Source of the DNA: Odobenus rosmarus divergens
Lineage: Eukaryota > Chordata > Mammalia > Carnivora > Odobenidae
DNA: 64,000 nucleotides
Reading direction: 5' to 3'
Assembly (NCBI RefSeq): GCF_000321225.1
Contig: NW_004450402.1
Coordinates: forward strand, 3,819,978 to 3,883,977
Shown here: in pieces, positions 58,596 to 64,000 of the stretch
How positions within the stretch are numbered: position 1 is the stretch's first letter
How the letters are laid out: each line of letters starts with the position of its first letter
The notes under the pieces: generated by a model
What the model was told of the DNA's origin: nothing
The model's input: only the letters and a program-made list of their open reading frames with translations
Database searches by the model: none
Made by a program: the position numbers and the translations under genes

Positions 58596-59141
58596 TCGTG
58601 GGACTAGATGGTGAAACTTAGTCATTGATGTGCCACAGGAAATGAAAAAGGATCAGAGGAGACTGAAGGTGGTAGGGACATGACAACAAGAATGTGGCCA
58701 CCTTTGTGATGTTGCCTAGGACTGACCTGCCTACTAGCCTAGTCTCAGTTATCTGTATGAAGTTTATCCACAGCATAATTTTAATAGTTTACACGTATTT
58801 AGGATTCTTCTAAAACATACTTACTCCAACATATATTTAGCACGAGTTAAAATTAATTAGGAAAGAAATAATTTTTTTTCCAAATGTGGATTGCTATATA
58901 CAAATACATATATATGTAGTTTTTTATATAATATACTCCGAAGTTGGACTGATTAACACTGGTTTACTTGCCTAAACTACTTTCACATCACTTCTTTATC
59001 CTCTAATCCTGTTATAGCTTTAATATGTCCACGTCTGACAAGTACTAAGTGACAGACCAGCAATTTCCCACAGTACAAACTCAAAAATTTAAACCTCCCA
59101 AATTATAAATGTGCTGTGTTCCAAAAAGTATAAGTATGTAT
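58596..59141. other. Non-repetitive interval
   Basis: Nothing recognised. Confidence 0.45.
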
Positions 59142-59231
59142 GGACTTATGTAGGTGTATGCGTGTGTGTATGTATATATATATATATATATATACACATA
59201 TATATATAGATAGATATATATATAAAACAAA
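59142..59231. repeat. Compound (GT)(TA)(GATA) microsatellite, copy 1
   Basis: It starts GGACTTATGTAGGTGT and ends in a (TA)n with GATAGATA, then AAAACAAA. The same arrangement recurs at 59310-59397. Confidence 0.9.
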
Positions 59232-59309
59232 GCTATTCCATATTTATATACAGGCATTAATAAAGTGCAAATGTTATTGGCTATTGTAAAAATCAATATC
59301 ATTTTCTGA

Positions 59310-59321
59310 GGACTTATGTAG

Positions 59322-59368
<47 letters not shown>

Positions 59369-59397
59369 TATATAGATAGATATATATATAAAACAAA
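59310..59397. repeat. Compound microsatellite, copy 2
   Basis: It shares with copy 1 both the GGACTTATGTAGGTGT lead and the ACACATATATATATAGATAG to AAAACAAA end; only the GT and TA run lengths differ. The flanking sequence on both sides is unrelated. Confidence 0.9.
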
Positions 59398-59789
59398 CTG
59401 AATAATGTTTTTTTTTTCAAACTGAAGATTTAGAATATGGGAAGCATTTTGCCAAATAAGGTTTTTATAAAGGTTATATGCAGTGATTTGATTCTGAGAT
59501 AGTTTCAAGAGCCTAGGAAATGAATAATAAGGCTATAAAATTATATATTTGCATGAGAACAGTAGAAAATACTGTTGAAAACTTAATTACCAAATTTTAA
59601 AAAACTGAGTAAATTACTGGGTAAAATGTTGAGTATTTATTTTGTGATATATGTATTTTGAAAGTCAGGCTTGGTATAATACAGGTCTCATAAGAATAAT
59701 TAAGCTTATCAAGACTTTAAGGGATATTTTAGATTTAAAAACTTTAGAGAGTACTGGAAGCCAAGTATAACCCACAAAGCATAATTTTA
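59398..59789. other. AT-rich non-repetitive interval
   Basis: Nothing recognised. Confidence 0.45.
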
Positions 59790-59900
59790 GTCACTGTGAG
59801 GAATTAGTTCTGTGATTTACCTTTACTCTTTAGTAAGTTACTAACTCTCTGATTTTCTACTTTGGGTGTAAAATAATAATACCTATCCCATTGGGATGAA
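59790..59900 (+). mobile_element. MIR SINE fragment
   Basis: TTCTGTGATTTACCTTTACTC, CTAACTCTCTGATTTTCTAC and GTAAAATAATAATACCTATC follow the MIR core. Confidence 0.65.
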
Positions 59901-60169
59901 GAAATAACAAAATAAGATACGGGTAAGGAAGGAGAGGGCAGGGAAAAGAGAGAAGGCCAAGGAGCTATGACAGGGACCACCAGGCAAGAGTGGCCTCTTC
60001 TGACATGGTTCAGGAGAAGAAGCAGATGTCTTTACATCTAAATGCTTATACCCATGAAAAGGCATTAAGATAAATACCTCACATTTGATCTATGTTTCAA
60101 CTTTTAGACCTTACATCTTTTATAACAGTCCAAACTATACATAATTTGGGAGGTGGGGGTTGACATAAA

Positions 60170-60290
60170 ACATCCATTCACTCAAAAAATATTTTTGAGT
60201 TCTTACTATGTCAGGCACTATGTCAGGTCTGGGGCACAATCCTTGACCTCATGGAACTTATGATTTAGCAAAGAAACATAAGTAAGCAAA
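60170..60290 (-). mobile_element. L2 LINE, 3' terminus
   Basis: ATTTTTGAGTTCTTACTATG, then CACAATCCTTGACCTCATGG in complement of the L2 end. An 11-bp local duplication (CTATGTCAGGC) occurs at 60206-60228. Confidence 0.7.
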
Positions 60291-60445
60291 TATAATCAAC
60301 TTCAGGGTCTATGAAGTTACAGGGTATGATGAAAATAAATAGTAGTGGGATCTAAATCAGACTAGAATGAGTTAAAAAATGTTTCCTAGTAGAAGTAAGC
60401 CCATAAATTTCTGTACATGTCTGCAGAAGGGCAATGTGAGGAATA

Positions 60446-60484
60446 ATGTATGGTACAGTGGTTAAGAACTTGGGCTTAGGACTT
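60446..60484 (+). mobile_element. MIR SINE head
   Basis: GTATGGTACAGTGGTTAAGA then CTTGGGCTTAGG matches the tRNA-like 5' end of MIR; the rest is missing. Confidence 0.5.
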
Positions 60485-60643
60485 CTGTTGCTGGCCAAAA
60501 TGGTGGGTAGATAGATAGATAGATAGATAGATAAGAAAAAATATATGAAATGACAGTTTTCAAGACCCTGAACATCAGGCAACAAAGAACAGTGATCCCT
60601 AAGAGACATGATAAAAACAATCTGAGCTCTACGATTACCCTAC
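60485..60643 (+). mobile_element. L1M 5' UTR fragment
   Basis: GCTGGCCAAAATGGTGGG at 60490 and CAGGCAACAAAGAACAGTG at 60575 resemble an L1M 5' end. A (GATA)6 tract (60508-60533) lies between. Confidence 0.4.
60508..60533. repeat. (GATA)6 microsatellite
   Basis: Uninterrupted tetranucleotide run. Confidence 0.93.
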
Positions 60644-61389
60644 TGTTATGGGCAGAATTGTGTCCCCAAAACTTATTTGTTGAAGCACATTCTGAGATAC
60701 TTCAAAATTCATTTGTTGAAAACAGAGGATCATACAGGAAGAGAGGAAAAAATAAAACAAGAAGAAACCAGAGAGGAAGACAAACCACAAGAGACCTTTA
60801 ATCATAGGAAACAAACTGAGGGTTGCTGGAGGGGAGGGGGGTGGAGGGATGGGGTAACTGGGTGACAGACATTAAGGAGGGCATGTGATGTAATGAGCAC
60901 TGGGTGTTATGGAAGACTGATGAATCACTGACCTCTACCTCTGAAACCAATAATACATTATGTGTTAATAACAGAATTTAAATTAAAAAAGAATAATATA
61001 ATAAATAGAATTTAAAAAAATTCATTTATGGAAGTAGCACAGAATGTGAAAGTATTTGGATATAAGGCCTTTAAAGAGGTGATTCAGTTGAAATGAGGCT
61101 GTTAAGACGGGCCCTGATCCAATCTGACTAGCGTCTTGTAAGAGGAAATTGGTTACAACAAGAAGACTACAGGAGTGACAGCAGAGAGAAAAGACAATGT
61201 GCGGACACAGGGAGAAGGCTGTCATCTGCAAAGCCAAGAAGAAAGGCCTCAAAAGAAACCAAGAAACCAAGCTTGCTAACATCCTGATCTTGGACATCTA
61301 AACTCCAGAACTGTAAGAAAATAATTTTTTGTTGTTTAAGCCACTTAGTTTGTGGTGTTTTGTTATGGCAGTCCTAGCAAACCAATACA
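60644..61389 (+). mobile_element. MLT1 LTR split by an L1
   Basis: It starts TGTTATGGGCAGAATTGTGT, resumes after the L1 with TTTAAAGAGGTGATTCAG (61070-61087), GGACACAGGGAGAAGGCTGT, GATCTTGGACATCTAAACTC and the TTGTTTAAGCCACTTAGTTT finish, and ends CAATACA at 61389. It is an ERVL-MaLR solo LTR with nearly complete ends. Confidence 0.85.
60719..61016 (+). mobile_element. Carnivore L1, 5'-truncated 3' end
   Basis: CAAACTGAGGGTTGCTGGAG, a G-rich polypurine stretch at 60830-60858 and GTAATGAGCACTGGGTGTTA, then an A-rich tail. The flanks AAAATTCATTTGTTG (60704-60718) and AAAATTCATTTATGG (61017-61031) form the TSD inside the MLT1. Confidence 0.88.
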
Positions 61390-62014
61390 CCAATTTATTG
61401 CCTTAAGAGAATGTCGAGGCCACGGTGGAAGAAGGTGAACTTATATGTAGCCAGGCAGACTTCCTGAGTTGAAGAGATGGAGCTAAGAGTCTATAGAAAA
61501 GTAATGCAGGAGGCTTCGGAGAGCAGAGTACCAGAGAAGAAAGAGTGCAGACAGAGCACTCTGGAGATCTGTGGTGGGTCTCCCTTGGGTATTCAGTGGA
61601 GTCCTGATCAGTACATGCATGTAGAAAACTACTTGAGGCCTGGAAAAAAAAGCCACCCGTGAGAATTAGAGTGAACAGTGTCCATGTTCTGCCAGGGACT
61701 AGAATAGTACAGGATCCCACCAAAGAGATTGGAAAATCCCATAATTCATGAGATATTGGGTAGGTTACAAAGAAGGGTCTTGCCTCAATACTCTTGCCCT
61801 CTACTAAAAGCTGCTCAAGTACCATCTATCAGATCTTAAAAGTAAGACCCTAAAGGATCAAACTGTGTCCAAGCAACTGAATTAAGTGTGATAGGGATAC
61901 AAAAATATTCAACATGCAACAAAATTCATAATATCTGGCATCTAATTAAGTTTAACAGGATAAAAAGAAGCAAGAAAACAATCCATAATGAGGAGAAAAA
62001 TCAATCAATTGAAA

Positions 62015-62432
62015 TTTATATACAATACAATATTACTCTGCCATAAAAAAAGAGTGAAATCTTGCCATTTGTAACGATGTGGATACAGCTAGAGAGTATA
62101 ATGCTAAGTGAAATAAGTCAGTCAGAGAAAGACAAATACCATATGATTTCACTCATATGTGGAATTTAAAGAACAAAACAAATGAGCAATGGGGGGAGAA
62201 AAGAGAGAGGCAAACCGAAAAAACAGACCCTTAACTATAGAGAACAAACTGAGGGTTACTGGAGCAGGGAGGTGGGCAGAGGATGGGTTAAATGGCTGAT
62301 GGGGATTAAGGAGGGCACTTGTAATGAGCACTGGGTGTCGTATGTAAGGGATGAATTCTACACCAGAAACCAATATTACACTGTGTTAACTAACTGGAAT
62401 TTATATAAAAATTTGGAAAAAAAAAAAAAAAA
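62015..62432 (+). mobile_element. Carnivore L1 3' end inside the L1M/HAL1-like element
   Basis: CTGCCATAAAAAAAGAGTGAA, GTGAAATAAGTCAGTCAGAG, CATATGATTTCACTCATATG, GAGGGCACTTGTAATGAGCA and GTTAACTAACTGGAATTTAT with a 16-A tail at 62417-62432. It is the same tail subfamily as 10186 and 60719. The TSD is at most a few bases (GAAA). Confidence 0.9.
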
Positions 62433-62728
62433 GAAACTGACCCAGAATTGACAAAGATGTTAGATTTAGCAGACAAGGACATTAAACCAGTTATTATAAA
62501 AGTGTCCTAGATGTTCAAAGAGTTAAGTAGAGGCATGGAACAAGTGAAGAATAGACGTCTACAAATTAGCCTTCCAGAGATGAAAATCACTATGTGTGAG
62601 ATGAAAAAATATAATGAATGGAATTAATAACATGTAAGACCAATGCAGAAGAAAAAAATTAGCAAACACGAAGGCGTAGGAATGGAAAATATCTAAAAGA
62701 AGATACACAAAGAAAAAAGATCAATGAG

Positions 62729-62923
62729 GGCTTCTGGGTGGCTCAGTCGGTTAAGCAGCTGCTTTCGGCTCAGGTCATGATCCTGGGGTCCTGGGATCGA
62801 GTCCCACATTGGGCTCCCTGCTCAGCGGGGAGTCTGCTTCTCCCTCCGTCCCTCAACCCGCTCTCATGCTCTCACTCTCTCAAATAAATAAATAAATAAA
62901 TAAATAAATAAAATCTTTAAAAA
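62729..62923 (+). mobile_element. SINEC, complete, expanded (AAAT)n tail
   Basis: GGCTTCTGGGTGGCTCAGTC head. The TSD AGAAAAAAGATCAATGAG (62711-62728) matches 62924-62941 with one change. An (AAAT)8 run occupies 62882-62913. Confidence 0.97.
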
Positions 62924-63845
62924 AGAAAAAAGATCAACGAGAAAGAAAGGAAAAGAGCATCAGTGAGCCAGAGGACACAGCTTGCAGTAGGATAATATAT
63001 ATGTAATTAGCACTGCTAAAAAGGTGGGGTGCACAAAAACTTTTGGAAAATATAAAGGCCATAATTTTTCCAAATTTGATAAATTATAAACCCACAAATC
63101 CAAGAAACTCAACAAACTCTAAACATAAGAAACATGAGGAAGAATGCATCAAGCCACTTTATAATCAAATTGCTCAAAATCAGTGATAAAGACAATCTTT
63201 AAAGACAGAGAAAAATGATACTGTCACATACGAAAGAAGAAAAAATAGGGATGAGTATTTCTCATCGAAGATGATGTAAATGAGAAGACAGCAGAGTAAT
63301 ATTTTTAAGGTACTGAGAGAAAAAGTACTAAAAAAGATATAGGATTCTATGCCTAGCAAAAATATCCTTCAGACAAAGATGGAATAAGTCTAAGAGTGAC
63401 AAATAAATAAGATCAGGCATCAAAAAAAAAAGATGGAATAAAGATATTTTCTGACATACAAAAGCTACAGAACTGTCACCAACAGACCACACTACAAGAA
63501 ATGCTTTTTAAAAAAGAAAAATTTCATCAAGCAAAAAGAAAATGAGACCAGATAGAAATATGAATCCATTCAAAGGAATGAAGAACACAGAATATGACAA
63601 TGATATGGAAACATATATATTTTTCTTATTCCTTAAATTTATTTAAAATATAATTACTTAATTATTAATAATAATAGTAACAAGACCTTGTGAGGCTTAT
63701 AATACATGTGCAAATAAAATATATGACAAAAAGAGCACAAAGGCCAGGAGAAAGAAAATGAAGAATATGATTATAGGTTCTTAAATGATACGTGAATTGG
63801 TATAATATTACTTGAAGGTAGACGATGATAAGATTAAGCTACAAA

Positions 63846-64000
63846 AGGGCGCCTGGGTGGCTTGGTTAAGCGACTGCCTTCGGCTCAGGTCATGATCCTG
63901 GAGTCCCGGGATCGAGTCCCACATTGGGCTTCCTGCTCAGCAGGGAGTCTGCTTCTCCCTCTGACCCTCTTCCCTCTCGTGCTTTCTATCTCTCATTCTC
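63846..64000 (+). mobile_element. SINEC, cut by right window edge
   Basis: It starts GGGCGCCTGGGTGGC, is consensus-like, and lacks about four bases of the A-box region (GGCTTGGTTAAGC). The CT-rich stretch matches that at the left window edge, so both belong to the same subfamily. The tail is outside the window. Confidence 0.95.

Larger units (their letters stand above)
61420..63845 (+). mobile_element. Ancient L1M/HAL1-like element, ORF1 region
   Basis: 5' UTR-like sequence at 61420-62014 (CACTTGGG-type frames in complement are meaningless) with GAGGAGAAAAATCAATCAAT at 61990; resumed at 62433 (GAAACTGACCCAGAATTGAC, GCAGACAAGGACATTAAACC) through the ORF1-derived segment (CCAAATTTGATAAATTATAA at 63070, AGCCACTTTATAATCAAATTGC at 63153, CATACAAAAGCTACAGAACT at 63457) to CTTGAAGGTAGACGATG near 63811. 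ORF1 is broken by stops. One L1 and two SINEs have inserted in or beside it. Confidence 0.72.

Noticed and set aside
59142..59397. Repeated blocks as a CRISPR-like array
   Set aside because: There are only two copies of a mammalian microsatellite, with no short regular spacers.
61403..61825. 140-codon minus-strand frame
   Set aside because: It is the complement of the old L1M 5' UTR-like segment.
1..64000. Window as a circular molecule, because both ends carry nearly the same CT-rich sequence
   Set aside because: The shared CCTCTTCCCTCTCGTGCT stretch is a subfamily-specific SINEC segment. The two copies differ by point changes and occur in independent SINEs.

Overview
This window is mammalian nuclear DNA from a carnivore, almost certainly a caniform. 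The evidence is 22 copies of the tRNA-Lys-derived Can-SINE (SINEC) and L1 elements whose 5' and 3' untranslated regions are of the carnivore type. The tail of the younger SINEs (CT-rich, then GTGTTCCCTCTCTCGCTGTG, then AAATAAAT) is the kind I associate with arctoids such as seals, bears and mustelids. I cannot fix the species by reading. I found no convincing protein-coding gene, no tRNA or rRNA gene, no CRISPR array and no prokaryotic feature. The window reads as intergenic or long-intron DNA of average to low GC. All long open reading frames fall inside L1 untranslated regions, LTRs or SINEs.

Layout. 1-2295: a SINE tail, the 5' end of a carnivore L1 on the minus strand, and an older L1 (ORF2 region, minus) into which it inserted. 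2945-4275: L2, MER5A and two MIRs, all very old. 5176-7540: four minus-strand SINEs with clear target-site duplications (TSDs). 7.5-14.3 kb: mostly unique sequence with a compound L1 insertion (10170-10655), three more minus-strand SINEs, and an L2 split by a plus-strand SINE. 14.3-26.3 kb: SINE-free, with L2 remnants and a nearly complete relic of an MLT1 (ERVL-MaLR) provirus at 17357-19480. 26.3-29.5 kb: MIRs broken by SINEs and by an internally deleted L1M. 29.5-33.3 kb: mostly unique. 33.3-38.95 kb: L1 3' ends, a Tigger-like fossil, nested SINEs, a 46-bp insertion with its own TSD, and a minus-strand L1M that keeps only its two ends. 39-47 kb: SINEs, MIRs and an L1 3' end. 47-57 kb: MIR, MER5A, MER20 and LTR fossils with long unique stretches and one L1M 3' end. 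57-64 kb: a young SINE, a candidate minus-strand terminal exon, a duplicated compound microsatellite, an MLT1 LTR split by an L1, and an ancient L1M/HAL1-like element split by one L1 and two SINEs. The last SINE runs off the right edge.

No genes work together here. What can be read is the order of insertion: MIR and L2 first, then MER5A, MER20 and MLT1, then L1M, then carnivore L1 and older SINEs, then younger SINEs. The items most worth following are the compound L1 insertion, the candidate terminal exon at 57590-58023, the MLT1 provirus, a G-quadruplex motif at 53794-53834, and several unique stretches that may be conserved non-coding DNA. Repeat family names were assigned from memory of consensus sequences; boundaries of old repeats are approximate.
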